34,551 nucleotides of DNA, from positions 1 to 34,551 of the forward strand of contig CANNIS010000009.1 in assembly GCA_947505035.1 (NCBI GenBank). The letters are read 5' to 3'. The position numbers were made by a program, and so were the translations under genes. This document shows positions 1 to 9,800 of this stretch, piece after piece (position 1 is the stretch's first letter; each line of letters starts with the position of its first letter). The DNA is from Sphingobacteriales bacterium. GTDB lineage: Bacteria > Bacteroidota > Bacteroidia > Sphingobacteriales > Sphingobacteriaceae. The notes beneath the pieces are model-generated. The model was not told the origin of the DNA. It worked only from the letters and a program-made list of their open reading frames with translations, and did not search any database.

Positions 1-270
1 ATTGGTGATGAATGTATTGTTGGTGCTTTATCTTTTGTTGCTGCAAATACTACAACCGCCAATCGAAAGGTTATTGTAGGAAATCCTGCAAAAGAAATTA
101 AAGAAGTAAGTGATGAAATGTTAGCATGGAAATCGGAGGGTACGGCTTTGTATCAACAATTACCAAAAGATTGTAAAGAAACATTAAAAGAGTGCGAGCC
201 TTTAAGGGAGATCGAACCCAATAGGCCAACGCAACAAGAAATATATAAAACCTGGAATTCAAAGAAATAA
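1..270 (+). CDS. paaY: Hexapeptide-repeat acyltransferase/gamma-carbonic anhydrase-like protein, PaaY-like (5'-truncated by the window edge)
   Basis: Open frame from base 1 to TAA at 268-270 (IGDECIVGALSFVAANTTTANRKVIVGNPAKEIKEVSDEM...KTWNSKK*); hexapeptide-type GNPAK motif; 4 bp upstream of paaZ. Confidence 0.75.
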   Translation: MGDECIVGALSFVAANTTTANRKVIVGNPAKEIKEVSDEMLAWKSEGTALYQQLPKDCKETLKECEPLREIEPNRPTQQEIYKTWNSKK

Positions 271-274
271 AAAA

Positions 275-2323
275 ATGCAACAATTAGAAAATTATATTGC
301 TGGGCAATGGGTAAAAGGTTCGGGTAAAGGAACAGATTTATTTAATGCCATAACTGGCGAAGCAATTTATCGTGCAGATGCCACAGGTCTTGATTTTGCT
401 ATGATGTTGGCATACGGCAGAAATACAGGTGGACCTGCATTAAGAAAATTAACTTTTCAAGAACGAGGTCGCATGTTAAAGGCATTGGCTTTTCATTTAT
501 TGGCAAAAAAGGAGTTGTTTTACCAAGTGAGTGCGGCAACAGGTGCTACAAAAATTGATAGTTGGATTGATATTGAAGGTGGTATTGGTAATTTATTTGC
601 TTATGCAAGTTTGAGAAAACAATTCCCCGACGAAACATTTTATGTAGATGGCGAATTAGCTAAATTATCTAAAACAGGCAGTTTTAATGGACATCACATT
701 TGTGTACCTAAAGAAGGCGTGGCCATTCATATCAATGCATATAATTTTCCTGTTTGGGGAATGTTAGAAAAAATTGCAGTGAATCTATTGGCTGGAATGC
801 CCGCAGTGGTTAAACCTGCAACAGTTACTTGTTTTTTAACAGAGGTAGTGACCAAAGAAATTATCAATAGTAATATTTTACCTGAAGGTGCTTTGCAATT
901 AATTTGTGGATCGGCGAATGGTATTTTAGATCACGTTACTTCGCAAGATGTGGTCACCTTTACGGGTTCTGCACATACGGGCGCAAAATTAAAATCTCAT
1001 CCAAACATTATATCGGAGTCGGTTCCATTTAATATGGAAGCAGATTCTTTGAATGCAGCTATTTTAGGACCAGACGCAATACCTGGAACACCAGAATTTG
1101 ATTTGTTTGTAAAAGAAGTTTCTAAAGAAATTACCGTAAAAGCTGGGCAAAAATGTACGGCCGTTAGAAGAATAATTGTTCCTGAAAATTTATTGGAGGC
1201 TGTTCAAATTGCTATTTGCAAAAGATTAGCCAGCACCACCATTGGTGATCCAGCTATAGAGGGTGTAAGAATGGGCTCACTTGCTGGTTTGGAACAACTA
1301 AAGGAGGTAAAAGAAAAAGTAAAATTATTGCAAAGCAGTCAACAATTAGTTTATGGAAATCTAGATGAAGTTAAATTGCTTGGTGCAGATCAAAAGAAGG
1401 GTGCATTTATGTCGCCTATATTATTTTTAAATGATAAGCCGTTTGAAAATACAGACTGCCACAATATAGAAGCATTTGGGCCGGTAAGTACTATCATGCC
1501 TTATCAACATTTAACAGATGCCATTGCACTAAGTAAATTGGGTAAAGGAAGTTTAGTTTGTTCGATTGTTACCAATGACCAAAAAATTGCAAAAGAATTT
1601 GTTGTTGGCGCGGCTTCGTACCACGGTCGAATTTTAGTTTTAAATAATGAATGTGCGAAAGAAAGCACAGGGCATGGTTCTCCAATGCCTTTGTTAACCC
1701 ACGGTGGTCCGGGTAGAGCAGGCGGCGGAGAAGAAATGGGTGGTAAAAGAGGCGTGTTACATTACATGCAACGCACCGCTATTCAAGGCTCGCCAAGTAT
1801 GTTAACCGCCATAACAAATCAATACCAAATTGGTGCAATTCAACAAGAAAAAGAAGTGCATGTTTTTCGTAAACATTTTGAAGATATTGAAATTGGAGAA
1901 ACAGTTGTTACCGCAAAGCGTACTATTACAGAAGCCGATATTGTAAATTTCTCTAACGTAAGTTGGGATCATTTTTATGCACATACCGATTCAACCTCTT
2001 TAGATGGAACTATTTTTGATGGCAGAGTTGCGCATGGTTATTTTATCTTATCTGCTGCTGCAGGTTTATTTGTTGATGCCAAGAAAGGCCCAGTGCTGTT
2101 GAATTACGGACTTGATGAATGTCGATTTACTAAACCTGTTTATCCTGGAATGACAATAGGTGTGCGTTTAACAGTAAAAGAAAAAATGGATCAAGAAAAA
2201 CGTGATGAACACGATGTTGCAAAAGGAATCGTAAAGTTTTTAGTGGATGTTTATGACGAAACTGGAGAGACCGTTGCCATTGCAACCATTTTAACTATGG
2301 TTAAGAAAAGAATGGATATTTAA
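275..2323 (+). CDS. paaZ: Phenylacetic acid degradation bifunctional protein PaaZ (aldehyde dehydrogenase plus MaoC-like hydratase)
   Basis: 682 aa; ALDH domain with GQKCTAVRR catalytic Cys region; C-terminal MaoC-like domain (DHFYAHTD...FDGRVAHGYFILS). Confidence 0.92.
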   Translation: MQQLENYIAGQWVKGSGKGTDLFNAITGEAIYRADATGLDFAMMLAYGRNTGGPALRKLTFQERGRMLKALAFHLLAKKELFYQVSAATGATKIDSWIDIEGGIGNLFAYASLRKQFPDETFYVDGELAKLSKTGSFNGHHICVPKEGVAIHINAYNFPVWGMLEKIAVNLLAGMPAVVKPATVTCFLTEVVTKEIINSNILPEGALQLICGSANGILDHVTSQDVVTFTGSAHTGAKLKSHPNIISESVPFNMEADSLNAAILGPDAIPGTPEFDLFVKEVSKEITVKAGQKCTAVRRIIVPENLLEAVQIAICKRLASTTIGDPAIEGVRMGSLAGLEQLKEVKEKVKLLQSSQQLVYGNLDEVKLLGADQKKGAFMSPILFLNDKPFENTDCHNIEAFGPVSTIMPYQHLTDAIALSKLGKGSLVCSIVTNDQKIAKEFVVGAASYHGRILVLNNECAKESTGHGSPMPLLTHGGPGRAGGGEEMGGKRGVLHYMQRTAIQGSPSMLTAITNQYQIGAIQQEKEVHVFRKHFEDIEIGETVVTAKRTITEADIVNFSNVSWDHFYAHTDSTSLDGTIFDGRVAHGYFILSAAAGLFVDAKKGPVLLNYGLDECRFTKPVYPGMTIGVRLTVKEKMDQEKRDEHDVAKGIVKFLVDVYDETGETVAIATILTMVKKRMDI

Positions 2324-2347
2324 GTTATAAAGCTTTTTCTCGATATC

Positions 2348-2386
2348 GTACATCTTTATGTACTAATTAAAAATCAATTTTTAATT
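2348..2386. promoter_or_regulatory. Two adjacent inverted repeats in the paaZ-crp/fnr intergenic region (operator or AT-rich terminator)
   Basis: GTACAT-cttt-ATGTAC (2348-2363) and AATTAAAAAT-ca-ATTTTTAATT (2365-2386), both perfect. Confidence 0.45.
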
Positions 2387-2437
2387 TTAAAATGTGCTAG
2401 TTTGTTTTTGATAACGTAAAAATAAATTTTACAGCAT

Positions 2438-3064
2438 ATGAAAAATGACAATGTATTAGTTAGTTTTATTAATGAAAATGTAATGCTAACCGAAGAAGAA
2501 TTAGCCTTTGTAATTGATCTATTCGAATACACTTCTTATCAAAAAGGCCACCAAATTAAAGGAATAAATCAGGTATGCACTTATACATACTTATTATTAG
2601 ACGGCGTGGTAAGGCAATTCCAAGTTTTCAATAATAAAGAAGTCAACGAACAGTTCTTCTTTCCAACAGATTTTTTTTCAGAATATCAAAGCTTTAGTAA
2701 ACAAGCAGCTTCCAATAGAATTTTAGTAGCAAAGACGGATGTAAAACTATACCAAATTTCTTATGCAAATTTACAGCTCATTTATGAACGAATCCCTCGT
2801 TTTCAAAACTTAAGTAGAAAAATGTTAGAGGAAAATTTAAATTTCATCATGGAATTAAATTCGATGATTGTCAACGATTCCCCTATAGAAAGGTATTTAA
2901 AATTGAAAGAAATTAGACCCGAAGTAATTGAAGAAATTCCACAGTATATGATTGCTACATTTTTAGGCATGACGGCGGAGGCATTGAGTCGCTTAAAAGG
3001 TAGGTTGGCAAGGGCTCGTTTTGAGCAAGACCCTAAAAAAGACCCTAAAAAGTTCCCTAATTAA
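2438..3064 (+). CDS. Crp/Fnr family transcriptional regulator
   Basis: 208 aa; N-terminal cNMP-binding-like beta roll (YLLLDGVVRQFQVFNNKEVNEQFFFPTDFFSEYQSF), C-terminal HTH (IPQYMIATFLGMTAEALSRLKGRL). Confidence 0.88.
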   Translation: MKNDNVLVSFINENVMLTEEELAFVIDLFEYTSYQKGHQIKGINQVCTYTYLLLDGVVRQFQVFNNKEVNEQFFFPTDFFSEYQSFSKQAASNRILVAKTDVKLYQISYANLQLIYERIPRFQNLSRKMLEENLNFIMELNSMIVNDSPIERYLKLKEIRPEVIEEIPQYMIATFLGMTAEALSRLKGRLARARFEQDPKKDPKKFPN

Positions 3065-3079
3065 ATTCAATAGCATGCT

Positions 3080-3107
3080 TTGCTAAATATGATTTTATTT
3101 ATCTTTG
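3080..3107 (+). promoter_or_regulatory. Bacteroidota-type promoter (TTG-N17-TATCTTTG) upstream of the enoyl-CoA hydratase
   Basis: TTG at 3080-3082 and TATCTTTG at 3100-3107, matching the TTG/TAnnTTTG consensus; 28 bp before the ATG at 3136. Confidence 0.6.
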
Positions 3108-3135
3108 AGATAAGACAATTAAAATCAATTGAATA

Positions 3136-3897
3136 ATGGAACAAACTCCTTTTGTTAAAACTACTTTTGAAAATGGTATTGCAATAATAAATTTTTATCA
3201 TCCTCAAAGTAATTCTTTGCCAGGTGAAATTTTAAGAAAGCTTGCAGCCGAAATTTCAGCAGCAGGCCAAAATCAAGCGGTTAAAGTTATTGTATTGAAA
3301 AGTGAAGGGGAAAAAGCTTTTTGCGCAGGTGCGAGTTTCGATGAATTAATTTCGATTAAAGATTTGGCAACCGGAATTAATTTCTTTTCTGGTTTTGCAA
3401 GTGTAATCAATGCCATTCGAAAAGCGCCCAAATTTGTTATTGCTAGCGTACAAGGCAAGGCAGTGGGAGGTGGCGTCGGCATTGCATCGGCGGCCGATTA
3501 TACCCTTGCATCCACACATGCATCAGTAAAACTAAGTGAACTAGCGGTAGGCATTGGTCCATTTGTGGTAGGTCCTGCCGTAGAAAGAAAAATTGGTTCT
3601 GCTGCTTTTTGTCAATTAGCAATTAATGCTAGCGAATGGCAAAGTGCTGCATGGGCCAGAGAAAAAGGATTGTACGCCGAAGTACACGAAAGTATGGAGT
3701 CTTTAGATCAAGCGGTGTTACAATTAGCGAATAAATTAGCTGCAAGTAATCCCGAAGCTATGAAATTATTAAAGCAAGTAGCTTGGGCAGGAACCGAACA
3801 TTGGGACGAGCTATTAATTGAACGCGCGGCTATGAGTGGTCAATTGGTGCTTTCAGATTTTACAGTTAATGCAATTAATCAATTTAAGGCGAAATAG
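3136..3897 (+). CDS. Enoyl-CoA hydratase/isomerase (crotonase superfamily) protein
   Basis: 253 aa; AFCAGASFDEL and GKAVGGGVGIASAADYTLAS oxyanion-hole motifs; next to the paa genes. Confidence 0.88.
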   Translation: MEQTPFVKTTFENGIAIINFYHPQSNSLPGEILRKLAAEISAAGQNQAVKVIVLKSEGEKAFCAGASFDELISIKDLATGINFFSGFASVINAIRKAPKFVIASVQGKAVGGGVGIASAADYTLASTHASVKLSELAVGIGPFVVGPAVERKIGSAAFCQLAINASEWQSAAWAREKGLYAEVHESMESLDQAVLQLANKLAASNPEAMKLLKQVAWAGTEHWDELLIERAAMSGQLVLSDFTVNAINQFKAK

Positions 3898-3922
3898 TTT
3901 TCTGTTCAACTGTCTGAATATC

Positions 3923-3950
3923 AGCAATTTTAATAAATTGCTTTGTTTTA
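3923..3950 (+). terminator. Possible intrinsic terminator after the enoyl-CoA hydratase gene
   Basis: AGCAATTT-taat-AAATTGCT perfect 8-bp stem followed by T-rich ttgtttta. Confidence 0.45.
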
Positions 3951-3981
3951 CTTCTATGCCTTATTTATTGGACAAAAAGTT

Positions 3982-3989
3982 TAAATTTG
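3982..3989 (+). promoter_or_regulatory. Candidate -7 element TAAATTTG upstream of the E1 gene
   Basis: Matches TAnnTTTG; 25 bp before the ATG at 4015; no good -33 TTG at the usual spacing. Confidence 0.35.
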
Positions 3990-4014
3990 TTGGTTAATAA
4001 CCCGATTTTATTCC

Positions 4015-6090
4015 ATGTCTAATTCCCAAAAACATTCCTCGCTTGTTTCTGAAAAAGTACTGTTAAAAGCTTGGTCTTTGCTATGCACTGCAAAAGCCAT
4101 GACCGAACTATATGAAGCAAACAAAGAAGTTACGGCTAAGTATGTACATGCAACTTCTCGCGGTCACGAAGCCATTCAGTTAGCTTTAGGAATTCAATTA
4201 AAACCACAAGATTATTTATCGGCCTATTACCGCGACGATGCAATTTTATTAGGTATTGGCTTGCAACCTTATGAATTAATGTTGCAATTATTAGCTAAAA
4301 AAGACGATCCTTTTTCGGGTGGTCGAACTTACTATTGTCATCCAAGTTTGAAGCGAGATGACATGCCCAAAATTCCGCATCAATCTTCTGCAACAGGAAT
4401 GCAAGCCATACCAACTACTGGTTTAGCTATGGGTATTCAATATAAAGAAAAAACAGGTTTAGCGAATAATCAAATAACAGAAAAACCTATTGTAGTTTGT
4501 TCTTTAGGAGATGCATGTATAACCGAAGGAGAAGTGGCAGAAGCCTTTCAAATGGCGGCTTTAAAGCAATTGCCGATTTTATATTTAGTGCAAGATAATG
4601 AATGGGATATATCTGCAAATGCAAAAGAAATTCGTGCAATGGATGCCGCAGAATATGCCAAAGGATTTAAAGGAATTGAAACAAGAAGTATAGATGGCAC
4701 CGATTTTATTGCTTCGTTTGAAACGATTCAAGAAGTAATGGACATCATCAGAAATGAACGTCGTCCTTTTTTAATACATGCAAAAGTGCCGCTTTTAAAT
4801 CACCATACTTCTGGTGTTAGAAAAGAATGGTACCGTGATGATTTAGTTGAATCCGCATTACGTGATCCATATCCTAAATTAAAAGCAAATTTATTGGCTC
4901 ATGGAATTACTGAAAAAGAAATTTCAGAAATCGAGACAAAAGCGATAGCGCAAGTAGCAAGCGATTACGCCAAAGCATTATTGGCAGAAGATCCTAGCCC
5001 CGAAGATTTATTTACACATGATTTTGCACCCACGCCAATAACCGAAGAAAAAGGTGCGCGTGAAGGTGCCGGAAAAGAACTCACGCTGATGGTCGATGCC
5101 GCATTATTTGCGGTAAAAGAATTAATGCAAAAGCATCCAGAATGTTTATTATATGGTCAAGATGTAGGGGCAAGATTAGGGGGTGTGTTTAGAGAAGCGG
5201 CTACATTGGCGCAAAATTTTGGTGATGATCGGGTATTTAATACCGCTATTCAAGAAGCATTTATCATTGGCAGTACAGTGGGCATGTCGGCAGTTGGATT
5301 AAAACCAATTGTAGAAGTGCAATTCGCAGATTATATATGGCCAGGTTTGAATCAATTATTTACAGAGGTGGCTAGGTCTTGTTATTTATCAAATGGCAAA
5401 TGGCCAGTATCTGCTATCATCCGCGTTCCAATTGGCGCTTATGGCTGTGGCGGACCGTATCATTCTAGTTCGGTAGAATCTGTTTTAGCCAATATCAGAG
5501 GGATTAAAATTTGTTATCCTTCTACTGCTGCAGATTTAAAAGGTTTAATGAAAGCCGCTTATTACGATCCCAATCCTGTGATTATGTTAGAACATAAAGG
5601 ATTGTATTGGTCTAAAATAAAGGGAACCGAAGAAGCTAAAACCATTGAGCCCGACGAAGATTATATTATTCCTTTAGGTAAAGCAAGAATTGTACAAAGC
5701 GCTGCACCAAATAAAGAAATTAAAACCCTTACGATCATCACCTATGGAATGGGCGTGTATTGGGCCAAGCAAGCGGCTACAGATTTTGCAGGTCAAGTTG
5801 AAATCATCGATTTAAGAACCATTCATCCAATAGATTTCGAAACCATTCAAGCATCTGTTCAAAAACATGGTAGGTGTTTGGTATTAACAGAAGAGCCAAT
5901 TAATAATTCTTTTGCGCAAGCATTAGCAGGAAGAATTTCTTCTACTTGTTTTGAATATTTAGATGCAGCGGTTGCGGTATTAGGTTCCGAATCTTTACCT
6001 GCCATTCCTTTAAATGCGCAATTAGAATTTACTATGATGCCCAATGCTGCTAAAGTGAAATCGCTTATTCAAAATATATTGGCTTATTAA
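4015..6090 (+). CDS. Fused alpha/beta 2-oxoacid (branched-chain type) dehydrogenase E1 component
   Basis: 691 aa; alpha half with TPP-binding region GDACITEGEVAEAFQMAALKQLPILYLVQDNEWDIS; beta half with LLYGQDVGARLGGVFREAATLAQNFGDDRVFNTAIQEAFIIGSTVGMSAVG. Confidence 0.9.
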   Translation: MSNSQKHSSLVSEKVLLKAWSLLCTAKAMTELYEANKEVTAKYVHATSRGHEAIQLALGIQLKPQDYLSAYYRDDAILLGIGLQPYELMLQLLAKKDDPFSGGRTYYCHPSLKRDDMPKIPHQSSATGMQAIPTTGLAMGIQYKEKTGLANNQITEKPIVVCSLGDACITEGEVAEAFQMAALKQLPILYLVQDNEWDISANAKEIRAMDAAEYAKGFKGIETRSIDGTDFIASFETIQEVMDIIRNERRPFLIHAKVPLLNHHTSGVRKEWYRDDLVESALRDPYPKLKANLLAHGITEKEISEIETKAIAQVASDYAKALLAEDPSPEDLFTHDFAPTPITEEKGAREGAGKELTLMVDAALFAVKELMQKHPECLLYGQDVGARLGGVFREAATLAQNFGDDRVFNTAIQEAFIIGSTVGMSAVGLKPIVEVQFADYIWPGLNQLFTEVARSCYLSNGKWPVSAIIRVPIGAYGCGGPYHSSSVESVLANIRGIKICYPSTAADLKGLMKAAYYDPNPVIMLEHKGLYWSKIKGTEEAKTIEPDEDYIIPLGKARIVQSAAPNKEIKTLTIITYGMGVYWAKQAATDFAGQVEIIDLRTIHPIDFETIQASVQKHGRCLVLTEEPINNSFAQALAGRISSTCFEYLDAAVAVLGSESLPAIPLNAQLEFTMMPNAAKVKSLIQNILAY

Positions 6091-6722
6091 TGAAAACGAT
6101 ACTCAGTTATTTTCTTTTATTTTTTTTACTCCTCACGCAGGTTGTTGCGCAGGTACCTAATTCGCAACGAAAAAAACCTGTTAAAAAAGTGAAAGTCCAA
6201 TTGGAAGCACCTGCTCCTGTTATAGTAGCGCCTGTTAAGGAACCCAGTAAAGAAGAAACGCAAGCCTGGATTATTGAAAAAATACTCAAGTTTAAACCCA
6301 TCATTTATATTACCGGAAATCTAGCTAATAAAAATAATTGCGAATACCCTGTTGTCGATGTTGCTTTTACTACAGAAGATCTTTTGGTATTAACACTAAA
6401 ATCTGATCCTCGGGATGCCTGTTACCTAGACAATCTTAAACAAGTGACCATTGACATTACAAAAATTGATTTTAAGCGTAGCAATTCTGTTGAAATTACC
6501 CAGCGAGTATTATTATACCCAGCAAAATTACAAATCCCTTTTGCTTTAAATTACTCAGCCAAAAGTCAGTTAAATAAAATAAAGTATGTGCCATTTAATG
6601 TGATTATTGCATTTGATAAAGGCGCAACTTATGAGCCTAATTTAGCCACTCGTTTGGCAAGGGCATTGTTAAAATTACAAAGCCTTATTCCGGCACAAAG
6701 TTCGGCCAAAGAACTTTATTAA
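6090..6722 (+). CDS. Hypothetical secreted/periplasmic protein
   Basis: 210 aa with N-terminal signal peptide (MKTILSYFLLFFLLLTQVVAQ); start overlaps the E1 stop as TAATG; no family recognised. Confidence 0.75.
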   Translation: MKTILSYFLLFFLLLTQVVAQVPNSQRKKPVKKVKVQLEAPAPVIVAPVKEPSKEETQAWIIEKILKFKPIIYITGNLANKNNCEYPVVDVAFTTEDLLVLTLKSDPRDACYLDNLKQVTIDITKIDFKRSNSVEITQRVLLYPAKLQIPFALNYSAKSQLNKIKYVPFNVIIAFDKGATYEPNLATRLARALLKLQSLIPAQSSAKELY

Positions 6723-6836
6723 ACATTGCATGGAAATACCCCGCAATCGTCGCGTTTTTAGCCCCTTTTTTCTATTAAATGAATGATTTTTTACCTAAAA
6801 AAACTATATTCGTTATTCAAAAAAAATTAACACTAT

Positions 6837-9800
6837 ATGAAATTGAAATTTAAACAACTTTTATTGATTGCTATTTGTTGCATCAATAGTTTATTTGTTG
6901 CGCATGCCAATGAAAAATTATGGAACGATGCAAAGCAAAATCTTGCGGCTCCAAAATACAGCGCAATTATGCCAGAAAAATTCAGAACATTACAATTAGA
7001 TTTTGATGGCATCAATACATTATTGGCAAAAGCACCCATTCAAGATGGTAATATTTTTGCAAAATCAACTCAGCAAGTTATTTCTTTACCATTACCTTAT
7101 GGAGGTTTTGAACATTTTTATATTGTACAAACGCCGATGATGGAAGCCGAATTAGCTGCTAAATATCCAGAGATAAAAACTTATACTGCCATCGGGATTG
7201 AAAATCCATCGCATGTGGCAAAGATAGATGTTGGATCGATGGGATTCAATGCCATGGTACTTTCTGCAGAAGGCAGATATTTTATTGATCCTGTTTTTGT
7301 AAATAATAATTCAGCATATATTTCTTATTTCAGAAAAGATTTACCTACATGGGCAAATACATTTAATTGTAATGTGATAGCCGATGAACAATTTGAATTA
7401 GAAAATAAAATTAGGGTGGAAGCTTACCTTGCTAGAAATAATGCAGCTGTAATTACTTATAGAGTTTATCGCTTAGCATTAGCATGCACCTTTGAATATG
7501 CAAAAGCAGCAACAGCTTTAACCACTCCAACCAAAGCACAAGTGCTTGCCAAAATGGTTACCTCGATGAACCGTGTGAATGGTGTTTACGAAACAGATGT
7601 GGCCGTGCATATGAATTTAGTAGCTAAAAATGATACCTTAATTTTTGTTTTGGGAACAGATCCTTATACCAATAGTAATGGTAGCACCATGCTTTCTGAA
7701 AATCAAAGCACGGTAACATCAAGAATTGGTTCTGCCAATTATGATATTGGACACGTATTTAGTACAGGTGGTGGAGGAATTGCATCACTAGGAAGTGTTT
7801 GTGTATCTAATAGAAAAGCACAGGGCGTAACTGGTTCGCCTTCTCCGGTTGCCGATGCATTTGATATAGATTATGTAGCCCACGAAATGGGTCATCAATT
7901 TGCAGGAAATCACACCTTCAATTCAGTTACCAGTTCTTGTGGTGGTGGAAATAGAAGTTCTACTACCGCATTCGAGCCAGGAAGTGGCACCACCATTATG
8001 GCCTATGCTGGAATTTGTGGCTCAGATGATATCGCTGCAAATAGCGACCCTTATTTTCATGCTGCAAGCTTAGATGAAATCAATGCATTTATTGCTACTA
8101 CAGCAAATGCTTGTGCGGCTAAAACGGTTACCACCAATAATTCTCCTATTGTAAATGCAGGTGCAGATTATGTCATTCCAATTAGTACTCCTTTTCAATT
8201 AACAGGTACCGCAAGCGATCCTGATTCGGGAGCTGTGTTATCTTATAGTTGGGAGCAAATGGATTTAGGCCCGCAAGGAGCACCTAATTCCGCTACTTTA
8301 AATGCGCCCTTATTTAGATTTTTCCCACCTAAAAATACTGGAAAAAGAATGTTTCCACAGCTTTCAAATGTGTTAGCCAATTCCACAACACTCGGAGAGC
8401 GATTGCCTTCTTATGCAAGAAGCATGAAGTTTAGGTTAACGGCAAGAGACAGTAAACCTAATGCCGGGGCAACGGGTAAAGATGAAATGAATATCACGGT
8501 GTCTGCAAGTGCAGGTCCATTTGCAATAACCACATCAAATACCATTGATACTTTTTTAGTGGGTTCTACCGAAACCATTACTTGGAATGTAAATAATACC
8601 AATGCAGCTCCAGTAAATTGTGCATTGGTTAGGATTTCATTATCGACAGATAATGGACAAAGTTTCCTAACTATTTTAGCAGATAGTACGGCAAATGATG
8701 GTTCCGAAACAATATTAGTTCCTAATAATTTAACAACTACCGCTAGGGTAAAAATTGAAGCAATCGGAAATATTTTCTTTGACATCAATAATGCGGCTAT
8801 AAAAATTATAGCACCGGTTGGTCCAAGTTTCAACTTGTCTGGCTTTACTACTAATGCAAGTGTATGTCCACCAGATTCTGTCATTTTTGGAATTACTGCA
8901 GGAAGTATTTTAGGTTTTGCAGATTCCATCAAATTGTCTGTTTCTAATTTACCTGTTGGTGCTTCTGCTGGCAAGTTCACTAAGAATCCAATCTATCCGA
9001 ATGATACCGCCTATGTAAAAATTGCTACACAAGGTTTAGCTGCAGGTGCCAAAACATTTAAAATTAATGGCGCAGGCGTTTCGGTAAATAATTCAGCAAC
9101 ATTTGGATTTACTGTTTTAGGAACAGTAACGGCAAGTTCGGCTATTACCTCTCCTTCACAACAGCAACAAAATGTTTTACCAAATACCACTTTCAATTGG
9201 AGTGCGGTAACCGCTGCAACTGGTTATCACTTACAAGTGGCAAAGGATTCTTTGTTTACGAATAAAGTAGCCGATTCCATTATAGTAGGTGCGGGTACAA
9301 TTGTTTGCACCATTAATGGATTGCCTCAATCAACTAAATTATATTGCAGGGTAGCGGGTAGAAATTTATGTGGATCTGGACCTTTTTCAGAAATCATTGC
9401 TTTTACTACTAATGGAGTTCCTTCAGCGCCTACTAATTTACTTAAGGTTACAAGCACCGCTTCAAGTGCAACCATTCGTTGGACAGATAATGCTTTAAAC
9501 GAATCTTCTTTTAAAGTAGAGCGTTCGGATTCTGTTAATACCAACTTTTTACAAGTGGCTTCTTTAGCATCTGGTGCTACACAATATATCAGCACTAATT
9601 TAGCTGCAGGTAAAACTTATTATTACCGAGTGAAAGCAGTCAATGTAGTGGGCTCTTCAAATTACTCAAACGAATTAATGATTGCAATGCCAGTAGGTAT
9701 TGCTGTGGAGACTGCTTCAAATATTTTATTGGTTTATCCAAACCCAACAAATAGTTATTTTGTCGCGCAATTTAATAGTCCACTGAAAGGTAAAATGGAA

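Noticed and set aside
98-283. 61-aa antisense ORF over paaY
   Set aside because: Conflicts with a clear + strand reading frame (GNPAK hexapeptide motif).
8411-8980. 189-aa antisense ORF opposite protease 1
   Set aside because: Lies wholly within a well-supported + strand CDS; no recognisable domain; typical shadow ORF of a Ser/Thr/Ala/Val-rich gene.
9326-9595. 89-aa antisense ORF opposite protease 1 FnIII region
   Set aside because: Fully contained in the + CDS, no motif; same shadow-ORF explanation.
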